Assembly (NCBI GenBank): GCA_004535795.1
Contig: SPIA01000001.1
Span: 879,659-943,658, forward strand
Origin: Gammaproteobacteria bacterium LSUCC0057
Lineage (GTDB): Bacteria > Pseudomonadota > Gammaproteobacteria > Pseudomonadales > Porticoccaceae
Length of the DNA: 64,000 nt
Direction: 5' to 3'
Shown in pieces: positions 8,894-18,800 of this stretch. The notes under the pieces are model-generated. The model was not told where the DNA came from and did no database searches. It saw nothing but the letters and a program-made list of their open reading frames with translations. Positions within the stretch are counted from its first letter, which is position 1. Each line of letters begins with the position of its first letter. A program made the translations under genes and the position numbers.

Positions 8894-10057
8894 ATGAGCT
8901 TGTTCAATATCGCTCCCGTCACCGTTGACGACTATCGCCGAATCGCCCAACGTCGACTGCCAAAATTTCTCTTTGACTACATTGATGGTGGCGCCAACCG
9001 CGAAGAGATCCTCGCCCGCAACTGCGGCGACTTTAGCCAGCTGCAGCTCAAGCAGCGTGTGCTGCGCGATGTCGGCTCAATCGATACCGCCACCACCCTG
9101 TTTGGTCGCTCCATGGCGATGCCGGTGGCATTGGCCCCTGTCGGTATGGCCGGGCTGTTCCGCCGCCGCGGCGAAACCCAAGCGGCGCGGGCTGCCGAAC
9201 GCTGCGGCATCCCTTTTGCCACCTCGACTGTTGGTGTCTGTCCAGTCGACGAGGTGGCCGCCAGTGTCGCCGAGCCGATCTGGTTCCAGCTTTATATGCT
9301 GCGCGACCGCGACTTTGTATTGGAGATGCTGGAGCGCGCCCGCAATGCCGGCGTCGACACACTGCTGTTTACCGTCGACCTACCGGTGCCTGGCATGCGC
9401 CAGCGCGATTTTCGCAACGGCATGATCGGTGGCGGTACCGCCGGCAAGATCAGCAAGTTAGCGCAGATTCTCAGCAGCCCGCGCTGGATCTACGATGTGG
9501 GTTTGCGCGGCAAGCCCCACACCTTTGGCAACGTCGCCAGCAAGGTGGAAAACCCCAAAGATCTCGACCTCTACAAGTCGTTCATCGACGGTCAATTCGA
9601 CCCCACTGTGACCTGGAGTGATATCGCCTGGCTGCGCCAACAGTGGCACGGCAAGCTCATTATCAAGGGGGTGATGGAGAGCGATGACGCGCTAGCGGCG
9701 ATCGACTGTGGCGCCGAGGGCATCGTCGTCTCCAACCACGGCGGCCGCCAGCTCGACGGCATCGCATCGCCAATCGCCAAACTGCCCGGCGTCGCCAGAG
9801 CTGTCAATCGGCAGTGCTCTATCATGCTAGACAGCGGCGTGCGCAACGGCATAGACGTGGTCAAAGCGCTGGCCTGTGGTGCCGATGCGGTACTGCTTGG
9901 ACGCCCCTGGGTCTACGCGATGGCCGCTGGCGGCGAACAGGGGGTAGTCGATCTGCTCGAGATGATCAATAAAGAGGTGGAGATCGCCATGGCGCTGATG
10001 GGCGTCAACCGCATCGATGAGATTACCGGCGAGCTACTCGACAGCGATCTCTGGTAA
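8894..10057 (+). CDS. lldD: L-lactate dehydrogenase (FMN, LldD family)
   Basis: FMN-dependent alpha-hydroxy-acid dehydrogenase of 387 residues, expected to oxidise L-lactate to pyruvate and pass electrons to the quinone pool at the inner membrane. Visible motifs are LPKFLFDYIDGGA (22-34), the Lys in IIKG (258), the catalytic His and Arg in NHGGRQLDG (281-289) and the FMN phosphate loop DSGVRNGIDVVKAL (313-326). An in-frame TTG lies 21 bases upstream, but the ATG at 8894 has a GAGG site and fits the family N-terminus. A GntP permease and a GlcD-type FAD oxidase follow, making a 2-hydroxy-acid operon. Mandelate or glycolate are alternative substrates. Confidence 0.88.
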   Translation: MSLFNIAPVTVDDYRRIAQRRLPKFLFDYIDGGANREEILARNCGDFSQLQLKQRVLRDVGSIDTATTLFGRSMAMPVALAPVGMAGLFRRRGETQAARAAERCGIPFATSTVGVCPVDEVAASVAEPIWFQLYMLRDRDFVLEMLERARNAGVDTLLFTVDLPVPGMRQRDFRNGMIGGGTAGKISKLAQILSSPRWIYDVGLRGKPHTFGNVASKVENPKDLDLYKSFIDGQFDPTVTWSDIAWLRQQWHGKLIIKGVMESDDALAAIDCGAEGIVVSNHGGRQLDGIASPIAKLPGVARAVNRQCSIMLDSGVRNGIDVVKALACGADAVLLGRPWVYAMAAGGEQGVVDLLEMINKEVEIAMALMGVNRIDEITGELLDSDLW

Positions 10058-10102
10058 GTAAAACGCCATGTTCAAAAAACAAAACAAAGACAAGGGTACG
10101 CT

Positions 10103-11482
10103 ATGACAGCTGTGGACGTTTTTGGATACGCCGGCCTGCTGGTCGCTCTGGTGGCACTGATCGCACTGGCGATGCGCGGCGTAGATATTATCTTTGCGGC
10201 ACTGTTCAGTTCGCTGATTGTGATTATCAGCAACGGCCTGCCGCTGGCCACCGCCCTCAACGACTATTTTGCCTTCGGCAAACTCGGCGCCTTCACCTTT
10301 GCCGGCAGCTTCTTTTTGCTGTTTGCCGCCGGGGCGATGTTTGGCCGCACCATGGGTGACAGCCAAGCGGCCACCAGTATTGCTCAGGCGCTCAGCGCCA
10401 AACTCGGCGCCCGCCACGCCCTGACCATCACGGTACTGGCCACCGGCCTACTGACCTACGGCGGCATTGTGGTGTTTGTGGTGATCTTTGCCGTCTACCC
10501 GCTCGGCATAAAACTCATCCAGCAGGCCAACATTCCCAAGCGGCTGTTCTGCGGCGCACTGGCGCTCGGCGCTGGCACGTTTACCCTCACCGCACTGCCG
10601 GGCACCCCCTCTATCCACAATGTCATCTCATCGGTCAACCTTGGCACCTCGCTGTTTGCCGGCGCTGGTTACGGCCTACTGGCTGGCGCCATTATGCTGC
10701 TGGTCGGGCTCTGGTACCTGGAGCGCCAGCGGGTCGCGGCGGCGGCGGCCGGCGAATCGTTTGTGGCCGGGCCAATGGACAGCAAAATTGTCGGCAACGA
10801 CCAGACGCTGCACACCCCAGCCTGGGGGCTGGCGCTGCTGCCACTGGTAGCGGTGATAGGCCTAATTATGCTGCCGCGGCTGTTCAAAGGCAGCTTTGAG
10901 CCGCAGTCGTTACTGGGCCAGTCGCTGATGTTCGCCAACAGTCAGCCGCTGCTGTGGCCCTCGTTGGCGTTGATGGCCGGCACTGCCCTGGCACTGCTGC
11001 TGTTTCCCAGCGTGCGCAGCAAACCGCTGCAGACCATCGGTGATGGCACCCGCGACAGCATTATGCCGCTCATCAACACCGCTGCGGTGATCGGCTTTGG
11101 CGGCGTGGTGGTACAGACAGCCGGGTTTGGCGCCTTCTCGCAGGGGCTGCTGAACTTAGATATGCCGCCACTGCTGTCGATGTTTCTGTCGGTCAGCACC
11201 CTCTCGGCGATCACCGGTTCTGCATCGGGCGGGCTACAGATCTTTATGAGCAGTATGGCCGACAACTATCTGGCACTGGGCATCCCCGTCGAGACTCTGC
11301 ACCGCATTGCCACCATCGCTTCGGGCGGCTTTGATTCGTTGCCGCACTGCGGCGCTGTGGTAGCGATGCTCACCATTACCGGCTTGAGCCACCGCCAAGC
11401 CTACAAAGATGTCGCGGTGGTCACGGTGGTGATACCGGTTGTCGCCACCCTGGTCTGCTTGGCGATCGCTGCCGCTGTTTAA
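10103..11482 (+). CDS. GntP-family H+ symporter (hydroxy acid or gluconate type)
   Basis: Inner-membrane permease of 459 residues with about 12 hydrophobic helices from the first residues onward. Family features include TYGGIVVFVVIFAVYPL, TALPGTPSIHN and the C-terminal SGGFDSLPHCGAV. GntP members carry gluconate, D-serine or 3-hydroxybutyrate with protons. It lies between lldD and a GlcD-type oxidase, so lactate or another 2-hydroxy acid is the inferred substrate, replacing the LldP permease usual in Pseudomonas. The spacing is 45 bases from lldD and 12 to the next gene, with a GGTACGCT spacer before the ATG. Confidence 0.85.
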   Translation: MTAVDVFGYAGLLVALVALIALAMRGVDIIFAALFSSLIVIISNGLPLATALNDYFAFGKLGAFTFAGSFFLLFAAGAMFGRTMGDSQAATSIAQALSAKLGARHALTITVLATGLLTYGGIVVFVVIFAVYPLGIKLIQQANIPKRLFCGALALGAGTFTLTALPGTPSIHNVISSVNLGTSLFAGAGYGLLAGAIMLLVGLWYLERQRVAAAAAGESFVAGPMDSKIVGNDQTLHTPAWGLALLPLVAVIGLIMLPRLFKGSFEPQSLLGQSLMFANSQPLLWPSLALMAGTALALLLFPSVRSKPLQTIGDGTRDSIMPLINTAAVIGFGGVVVQTAGFGAFSQGLLNLDMPPLLSMFLSVSTLSAITGSASGGLQIFMSSMADNYLALGIPVETLHRIATIASGGFDSLPHCGAVVAMLTITGLSHRQAYKDVAVVTVVIPVVATLVCLAIAAAV

Positions 11483-11494
11483 CAGGAGCCCACC

Positions 11495-12862
11495 ATGAAT
11501 TTACTGCAACAAATCGAAGCCATTGTCGGCGCCAACGGCCTGCTGCAGGGTGAAGCGGTCACTGCGCGCCCCAACCTCAGCATGGGGCTGGGCAGCTGCC
11601 CGGCCCAGGCGATTGTGCGCCCCGCCAACACCGCCGAGCTGGCCGAGGTAATGAAACTCTGTCACCAGCACCGCCAGCCGGTGGTGGCGATGGGTGGACT
11701 CACCGGTTTGGTTAGTGGCACCGCCTGCGAGCCCGAACATCTGGGGATTTCACTGGAGCGCATGCGCAATATCGAAGCGATTGACGAGATTGCCGGCACC
11801 ATGACAGTGGAGGCCGGGGTGGTGTTAGAGACCGCGCAGCAGGCCGCCAAACAGCACGGCTGGCAGTTGGCGATGGACTGGGGGGCGCGCGGTTCGGCAC
11901 AGATTGGCGGAGCCCTGGCCACCAATGCCGGCGGCAACTCGGTGGTACGCTACGGCATGGCCCGCGAACAGGTGCTGGGGATAGAGGCGGTGCTGGCCGA
12001 TGGCACCGTGGTCACCAGTCTCAATGAGATGCTCAAAAACAACACCGGCTACGACCTCAAGCAGCTGTTCATCGGTTCGGAGGGTACGCTGGGCATTATC
12101 ACCCGCGCGGTGCTGCGTCTGCGCCCGGCGTGCGATGCGGTGCAAACCGCGGTGATAGCAGTCGACAATTTTGACCATGTCGGTCAGATTTTACGCCAAC
12201 TCGGCAGCTCGCTGGAGGGCAAGCTGAGCGCCTTTGAGGTGATGTGGAGCAGCTTCACCAGGCTGTTAATTGACGATACCGGCCGCCACCAAAAATTGTT
12301 TGACGACCCCCACCCCTACGCCATATTGGTTGAATCGGCTGGGGTCGACCAAGCCCGCGAAGCGGCACACTTTGAGGCAGTACTCGGCGAGTTGCTGGAG
12401 CAACAACTTGCCAGCGACATTTTGATTGCCCAAAGCAGCCAGCAAGCGGCGCAGATTTGGGCGATGCGCGATGATATCGAGGGCATGGTGCACGCCCTTT
12501 TCCCACCTGCTGCGTTCGATGTCAGCCTGCCGATCCGCGATATGGAGCGCTATATCCAAGCGGTAGAGCGGCGCCTCACCGAGCTACAGCCTCAAGGCCG
12601 ACTGCTGGCGTTTGGCCACCTCGGCGACAGCAATATTCATCTGGTATTTGGCCCTACCGAGAATAAACCCGAGGTCGAAGAGGTCGTCTACAGCGAACTG
12701 GTGCCTTTCAATGGCGCTATCTCGGCGGAGCACGGTATTGGACTGGATAAACGCGTTTACCTTCACCACTCGCGCAGCGAAATCGAAATCGCCCTTATGA
12801 AGAGCATCAAACAGGCAATCGACCCCCACAACCTGCTCAATCCCGATAAAATCTTTCTTTAG
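11495..12862 (+). CDS. FAD-linked 2-hydroxy-acid oxidase (GlcD/D-lactate dehydrogenase type)
   Basis: Flavoprotein of 455 residues. The N-terminal FAD-binding domain (VAMGGLTGLVSGT near 63-75, GGNSVVRYGMAREQ near 147-160) is followed by the FAD-oxidase C-terminal domain, which ends with SAEHGIGLDKR near 410. The family covers D-lactate dehydrogenase, the glycolate oxidase subunit and D-2-hydroxyglutarate dehydrogenase. Its place after lldD and a permease favours D-lactate, so the operon would use both enantiomers. It has no iron-sulfur domain, so it is not the long D-lactate dehydrogenase. The ATG follows CAGGAGCCCACC. Confidence 0.87.
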   Translation: MNLLQQIEAIVGANGLLQGEAVTARPNLSMGLGSCPAQAIVRPANTAELAEVMKLCHQHRQPVVAMGGLTGLVSGTACEPEHLGISLERMRNIEAIDEIAGTMTVEAGVVLETAQQAAKQHGWQLAMDWGARGSAQIGGALATNAGGNSVVRYGMAREQVLGIEAVLADGTVVTSLNEMLKNNTGYDLKQLFIGSEGTLGIITRAVLRLRPACDAVQTAVIAVDNFDHVGQILRQLGSSLEGKLSAFEVMWSSFTRLLIDDTGRHQKLFDDPHPYAILVESAGVDQAREAAHFEAVLGELLEQQLASDILIAQSSQQAAQIWAMRDDIEGMVHALFPPAAFDVSLPIRDMERYIQAVERRLTELQPQGRLLAFGHLGDSNIHLVFGPTENKPEVEEVVYSELVPFNGAISAEHGIGLDKRVYLHHSRSEIEIALMKSIKQAIDPHNLLNPDKIFL

Positions 12863-12864
12863 GG

Positions 12865-13584
12865 TTAGCTGGGGTCGTGATAGCTGGCAGCGAAAGGGGC
12901 ACTGCTGACCAATGCTGCGTACTCCTTTTCGAGCGCCGCCAAACTGTGGATAAGCAGCTTGTTATAGCGGATGGTAATTACCCCCTCGCGTTCGAGCGCT
13001 TTCAGCTCTTTACTAACACTCTGTCGCGAGGCGCCAAGCAGCTTAGCTAGCTCCTCGTGAGAGGTAGAGACCATCACCCCGCCCTCGTCGGTGGAACTGC
13101 CGTGGCTGTGGCCGAGCCGGCAGAGCGTGCGACCAAGTTTTTGGTGCAAATTCAGGCTTTTCGCCTCCTCAGAAAACTCGTAGAGCAGCCGCACATGACG
13201 ACTCATAAATAGATTGAGCGCGCGACTCAATTCTGGGTATTTCTGGTAGAAAAACTGGAATGATGAAGCCCGTAAAATACGCAACTTGGTGGGCAAAACT
13301 GCCACCGCACTGGTCATGCGCGGCAGGCCATCGATAAGTCCCAGCTCACCAAAACAGTCACCACTGCGAAAACTGGCAGTGATGATCTCGCGACCCTCGG
13401 CAGAGTAGATGCAGAGTTTAACTTCGCCGTCGATCACCTGCGCCATAAAGTCCGGGCTATGGCCCTGCTGGTAGACTAACTCCTCAGCGGCTACTTGGCG
13501 AAAGTGGGTAGCCGCATAAATTTCCTCACGGATCGTCACAGGCAGATCGGTGAGGAAATCATGCAGATGCAGAATCGGCTGCAC
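12865..13584 (-). CDS. Crp/Fnr-family transcription regulator
   Basis: Regulator of 239 residues with a cyclic-nucleotide-type sensor domain (about 30-120, with GDCFGELGLIDGLPR at 75-89) and a winged helix at the C-terminus (HEELAKLLGASRQSVSKEL near 174-192). No Cys cluster like that of Fnr is present, so oxygen sensing through iron-sulfur is unlikely. The GELGLIDGLPRMTSA segment resembles a cAMP pocket but is not diagnostic. It starts at GTG five bases after the PQQ alcohol dehydrogenase gene, so it is co-transcribed and may control that gene. Its end is convergent with the hydroxy-acid operon, two bases apart. Confidence 0.88.
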   Translation of the reverse strand: MQPILHLHDFLTDLPVTIREEIYAATHFRQVAAEELVYQQGHSPDFMAQVIDGEVKLCIYSAEGREIITASFRSGDCFGELGLIDGLPRMTSAVAVLPTKLRILRASSFQFFYQKYPELSRALNLFMSRHVRLLYEFSEEAKSLNLHQKLGRTLCRLGHSHGSSTDEGGVMVSTSHEELAKLLGASRQSVSKELKALEREGVITIRYNKLLIHSLAALEKEYAALVSSAPFAASYHDPS

Positions 13585-13589
13585 GGCGG

Positions 13590-15734
13590 TTACTCGCTGT
13601 CGAAACCGGCCTCTTTAAGCTCTTCGCGCAGGTCGTGCGAACGCTTGATGAGATAGTTCTGGATGTCGGTCATCTCCTCCACGCTGAGGCGGCCGGCAAA
13701 GCTAGGCATGCCGTTTTGTTGCAGGGCACCCATCAGCGTACCGAGATACATATCGTGCTTCTCTTGGGTGAGCATACGCAAGTCTGGCAGCAGGCCACCG
13801 CTGATAGCGCTGAGGCCGTGGCAGGCAGCGCAGCGCAAACCGTAGAGACGTTCTCCGTTCTCAAGAGAAGCCTGATCGCCGCGCGGCTCAATCAGCGGCG
13901 GCATCTCAATCGTGCGGCGCTTAAACTCTGGCAGCGGTTGGTCGCCCTGCAGCTTAAAGACATAGAGGCGCGAGTCTGGCAGTACTTTAGTCAGCTGCGA
14001 CAACGCGCCGAAGGTGATGCCAAATGAGCCACCGTAACCGACGTTGATCGCCACATACTGCTCGCCATCCACTTCATAGGTCATCGGGCCGGCGCCCACC
14101 CCACTGGAGACCGGCACCTCCCAGAGTTTTTCACCGCTGTCGGCGGCGTAGGCGACAAAGCGGCCATCCGCAGTACCTTGGAACACTAAGTTGCCCGCAG
14201 TCGCCAACGTACCACCGTTGGCGATATGGTCATGGGGATGCGACCACACCTCTTGCTGCTTGATCGGGTCCCAAGCTTGCAATTTACCGCGATAAATCTG
14301 GTGCAGCTGCGCAATCTCTTCCGGTGTCTCGGGTACCACCGGCACCACCATACCAATATTGAGATCGTACTTGCTCGGTTTGACAATTTCGTCACTGGGC
14401 AGCGGTACAAAATGCTCTAGTGTCACCTGCTGGGGGATATAAACCAAACCAGTGATCGGTGAATAACTCATCGGGTTCCAGTTGTGCGCCCCTTGTGAGC
14501 CTGGGAACACCACCTTGCCCTCGCCTGACTCCCAGTAGTTGGCCGCATCGTTGTCGACAATTGGACGGCCGGTTTCAGGATCGACACCTTTGGCCCAAGT
14601 GACATAACCAAACTTTTCTGCCGAGATCAGCTCGCCGGTGGCGGCGTCGATAACATAGAAGAAGCCATTTTTAGGTGCCTGCATCACGACTCGGCGCGGC
14701 TCGCCGTCAATCGGCAGAGTGGCGACGGTAATAGTCTGAGTGGCGGTGTAATCCCAAGCGTCGCCAGGGGTAGTCTGGTAGTGCCAGACGTACTCGCCGG
14801 TGTCCGGGCGCAGCGCCACAATAGAGGAGAGGAACAAATTGTCGCCCTTAGCCTCACTCCGCTCTTTGTAGTTCCACAGCGAGCCGTTGCCAACCCCTAT
14901 GTAAAAAAGATCTAATTCTGGGTCGTAAGCCATTGAGTCCCAGACGGTGCCGCCGCCACCCTGCTCCCAGTAACTGTCGCCAAACCAGGTCTTTTGCGCC
15001 ATCGCCATCGCGGCATCTTCAGGCGGCAGCGACGGGTCACCGGGCACGGTGTAGAACCGCCAAGCCATTTCGCCGGTGTTGGCGTCGTAGGCGGTAATAT
15101 AGCCGCGCACCCCGTACTCACCACCGCCGTTGCCGATGATCACTTTGTCTTTAACTACGCGCGGTGCGCCGGAGATGGTGTAGTTGCGCTCGGCATCTAT
15201 CACCGTGTCGACCGACCAGACCAGCTCGCCGGTAGCGGCATCGAGCGCCTCCAAGCGGCCGTCGTAGACACCGACAAAGACTTTGTCGTTCAACAGCGCC
15301 ACACCGCGGTTGGCGGCATCGCAACAACCGGTGCCAGCCACAGCTTTAAACACTTCAGGGTCGTACTTCCACAGCAGCTCACCGGTAACGGCGTCGAGCG
15401 CGTGAACAATACTGAACGCGCTGGTGGTGTACATCACACCGTCGGCAACCACCGGTATGCCCTGTACAACGCGATCGAGATCGTACTTAAAGCTCCAGGC
15501 CAGCCCGAGCTGATCGACGTTGTCACTGTTGATCTGATCCAGCGTGCTGAAGTGCTGCTCACCGTAATCGCCGCCATAGCCAAACCAGTTTTGCGGCTCT
15601 GCTGCGGAGTTAACTAACCGCTGGTGGGTGACGCCGCTCGGTTCGGGGGCTTTGTCTGCGCAGCCGCTCAGCGCGACCAGCGCCGGCACCGCCAGCAGCA
15701 TGGCCAAAGCACTTATAGGTGATCTATTAAGCAT
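13590..15734 (-). CDS. PQQ-dependent quinohaemoprotein alcohol dehydrogenase, lipoprotein
   Basis: Alcohol dehydrogenase of 714 residues that oxidises alcohols in the periplasm with PQQ and passes electrons through a fused cytochrome c. An eight-bladed PQQ propeller comes first. It carries the vicinal Cys pair CC at 137-138 and DAWDYTATQT, which holds the likely catalytic Asp. The haem-c domain follows with CAACH at 635-639. The N-terminus has a lipobox (LSGC, Cys25), so the enzyme is predicted to be lipid-anchored, unlike the soluble type I enzymes. The downstream Crp/Fnr gene shares its transcript. No pqq biosynthesis genes are in this window. Confidence 0.92.
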   Translation of the reverse strand: MLNRSPISALAMLLAVPALVALSGCADKAPEPSGVTHQRLVNSAAEPQNWFGYGGDYGEQHFSTLDQINSDNVDQLGLAWSFKYDLDRVVQGIPVVADGVMYTTSAFSIVHALDAVTGELLWKYDPEVFKAVAGTGCCDAANRGVALLNDKVFVGVYDGRLEALDAATGELVWSVDTVIDAERNYTISGAPRVVKDKVIIGNGGGEYGVRGYITAYDANTGEMAWRFYTVPGDPSLPPEDAAMAMAQKTWFGDSYWEQGGGGTVWDSMAYDPELDLFYIGVGNGSLWNYKERSEAKGDNLFLSSIVALRPDTGEYVWHYQTTPGDAWDYTATQTITVATLPIDGEPRRVVMQAPKNGFFYVIDAATGELISAEKFGYVTWAKGVDPETGRPIVDNDAANYWESGEGKVVFPGSQGAHNWNPMSYSPITGLVYIPQQVTLEHFVPLPSDEIVKPSKYDLNIGMVVPVVPETPEEIAQLHQIYRGKLQAWDPIKQQEVWSHPHDHIANGGTLATAGNLVFQGTADGRFVAYAADSGEKLWEVPVSSGVGAGPMTYEVDGEQYVAINVGYGGSFGITFGALSQLTKVLPDSRLYVFKLQGDQPLPEFKRRTIEMPPLIEPRGDQASLENGERLYGLRCAACHGLSAISGGLLPDLRMLTQEKHDMYLGTLMGALQQNGMPSFAGRLSVEEMTDIQNYLIKRSHDLREELKEAGFDSE

Positions 15735-15793
15735 GGGTCTACCTCTCTGCAGATTACTGTGAGTATCCAGCTGTGACGCTGGTTTAGTTATTA

Positions 15794-15840
15794 TTGTACT
15801 TGGCTAATCTAACCAACCGGGCGGGTGTTGCCAAGTACAA
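15794..15840. promoter_or_regulatory. Perfect 11-bp inverted repeat upstream of the PQQ dehydrogenase
   Basis: TTGTACTTGGC at 15794-15804 is matched exactly by GCCAAGTACAA at 15830-15840, with a 25-base gap. It lies between the end of the giant surface-protein gene and the start of the PQQ dehydrogenase gene, both on the minus strand. It could be the terminator of the first (no strong T-run) or an operator for the second. The rest of the 147-base gap shows nothing else. Confidence 0.5.
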
Positions 15841-15881
15841 AAGCGGCGTGGTTTGTGGCCAGTTGGTCGCGTTGCGGCGAG

Positions 15882-18800
15882 CTAGCTCAACCCCTGGCTG
15901 GTCAACAACCTGGCCGGCAAGCTGGAGAGAAATTGGCCACTGCGCAGCGTGCTGGCCAGCTGCGCGGTACCGCTCCACAACTGCGCTTCAATACCCAAGT
16001 CGCTGTAGGCCATGCGACGCGTCAGCGCGCCGCCGGCAGTGATAATCAGCTGCTCGGCCGTCGAGTTGCTGCCCACCTGTAAATGCAACTGGTCAGTTGC
16101 CGCACTCAGGTCATCGCCATCGGCCAGCCCCGCAGCACTGTATAGACCGACGATATCGATAGCGCCACTGTCACCGACGATCACCAGTTTGTCGCTGGCG
16201 GTCAGGTTGGCGCCACCACTCCAGCTGCCCCAGCCGCTGCCGGTACTGGTCAGCTGGGTGGTGTCGCTGTCGACTAGCAGATAGATGGTGTAGTCCACCG
16301 CACTGCTGAAATGACGCCCGGAATGGCTGGAGCTGGCGCCGTTGACCAGGTCAAAGAGCACAACACTGGTGTCGATATCGACGATCGGGTAGTTAATTCG
16401 GGTAATGGTCCCTTGATTGCCCGCCAAGTCGACAACTTTAAAGGCGATTTCGCCACTTTCAGCCAGACTGACGCCACGGCTCCAGCTCACCTCTGTGCCG
16501 GTGACCGCATCGTTTATCAGCCGCCAGCTGGTGCCGCCATCGAGAGAGCCATAAAGTAGGTCATATTCAGCCAAGGGTTGAGAGAGTGTTGCAGTAATGG
16601 TCTGTTGGTCTGACGCGATCGCTACCCCATCTATCACCACTGCGGGCGCTACCTGGTCGACAGTAAACGGGTCGTCGAGCAACAAGGTCTGGTTGCCGGC
16701 GCCATCTTCCACCATCAATTGCAGCCGGCCACTGGCCGGCAGCGTCACCGCCCAGCTCAGTTGCTGGCCGCTAATAAATGGGCGCAGATCACTCCAGCTG
16801 GCGCCGCCATCAACACTGCCCAACAACCACTCGTCGGCCGCCAGCGGGTTAATTAATGTAGCGGTGATGGTCTGCTCGGCGGTGGCGGTTATTAAGTCGT
16901 TATTAAAGCGGCCACTGTCAACCGAGAAGCGCAGCTGCGGCGCACCGAGTAGAGTGTCGTCGTGGCTAAACTGGTAGACCTTAATAGCGTTGTTCAACGC
17001 CACCCCGGCCTTGGTGAGCGCCACCGCATACTCGCCGCCGGCCAACTCGACCATAGAGAAATCCGATGTATTACCGAGTAGGCTTATAGCGTCACCGCGC
17101 AGCTCGCCCAGGCGGCTGAAGCGCTGGATGTAAAACGCCGATTCATCGCCAGCTGAGGTATTCGCCCAGCCGACCAGCAGGTCGCGACGCTCGCCCACCT
17201 GCAAAAAAATTGGATCGCGTGAGATGTGCCCGTTATCGAACGTATAAATATCACTCACAGCAGCGCCGTTGGCATCGTAAAAGCGCAATTGCAGAATATT
17301 ATCGCCACGCCAGGCCAGCACAAAGCCACCGCCGTCGAGACTGTGCAGTACTGGGTCAGTGTCGTATCCGGCGTTCAGCGTGACCGGCGCCGCCAAACTC
17401 TGCCCGGCGGTATTAAAGCGCTGTAGATTGATCACCCCATACCTAGCCCACGCTACGGCAAGATCGCCGTCGCTGTTGTAGCTAGTCACAGTTGACTGGC
17501 CGGGGTCGCTGCCCGTACTGAACTGGGTCGTTGACTGGCCGCCACTGCCGGGCCAAATCTCTAAGTAATTGCGGTAACCGCTGGAATGGTTATTCGAAAA
17601 AACACGCGCGGTACCCTGGGTTGCGCCCAACCAAGTCCACTCAGCAGGATCACCTGTGCCGTAGGGAGCTGTCACGCTATTGAGCTCGGCATCAAAGCCG
17701 TAGCTGTGCATAGCATCCCCAGTCGCATTGGACGATTGAGAGTACGTTCGACCACCGGCCAACACCAGCACCTCACCCTCTTGACCATAAGCGACTGCAT
17801 CCAATGTGTAGTAATCCACCAGGATGCTTGAATAATTGGTCCGGCTCCAGCTGTTGAGCACGCTCTGGGCTTGGTAGTCGTACTGGTAGAGACGCACTTG
17901 GTCACCCGCCCAGTAATTACCAGCATCCACCGACGCCACCGCCAGCTGACTATCACCTGTCACCGCCAACGCTATTAATGAGCTACTCTCATTACTGCTA
18001 ATGTGCTTCATAGCATCCAGCGGCTGGCCGTTGGCATCGAACCGCTGCAGGTAAAGATCATAGCGAGTCGAGGGAGATTTTTTAGCGGCGGCGCCAAGCA
18101 GATAACTGCCGTCGGGCAGTGCCACCAACTCCATATCAAAAGAATAAGTGAGGCTTCCAAACACTGCCGACGGGCTGGTGTCGAGCAGCCGGTTATTGGG
18201 CGCGCGGGTATCGATAGTGAGTTGCTCGACATTGCTGTAACTAATATTGCCGGCGCTATCGGTGAACACGGCGCGAAAGTAGTAAAGCCGGTCGGACAGG
18301 CTGGCCTGTAGTGTTTCGGTGGCACTCCACAGCGTGCCATTGGTGGAGCGCTCAAAGCTGACCAGTGCCGTGGTGTCACCCCCGGTCACTGTTAGACTGA
18401 AGTCGCGATCACTGGTGAGGTTGCTGCCATCGCTGCTGGTAATCTCCAAGTCGGCAAAACTCAACTCGCCGGCGGTTGGCGGCGTCAAATCGACTGTTAC
18501 CTCGCTGGCGTCGGTGGTGGCATTTATCAATGCACTGCGGTTGCCGGCAAAGTCCTCGGCTTGCAGCGCCAGAGTCACCACCCCTTCGCTGGTCTCGCTA
18601 GTGACCGTATAGCTGGCGCGGTAATGGTACTGATCGCCGTCACTGGCTAGTAGCTCTAGGGCGAGACTCTCGTCGTTGATCAGCACCTGAGTGGTATCGC
18701 CGAGAAGCTCACTACTGGTAAAGGTTAAGTCGATAATATCGCCCAGCTTGGCCAGCGCCTCGCCATCGCGCGCGGCCAGTGCAACGGCACTGACTGCTGG

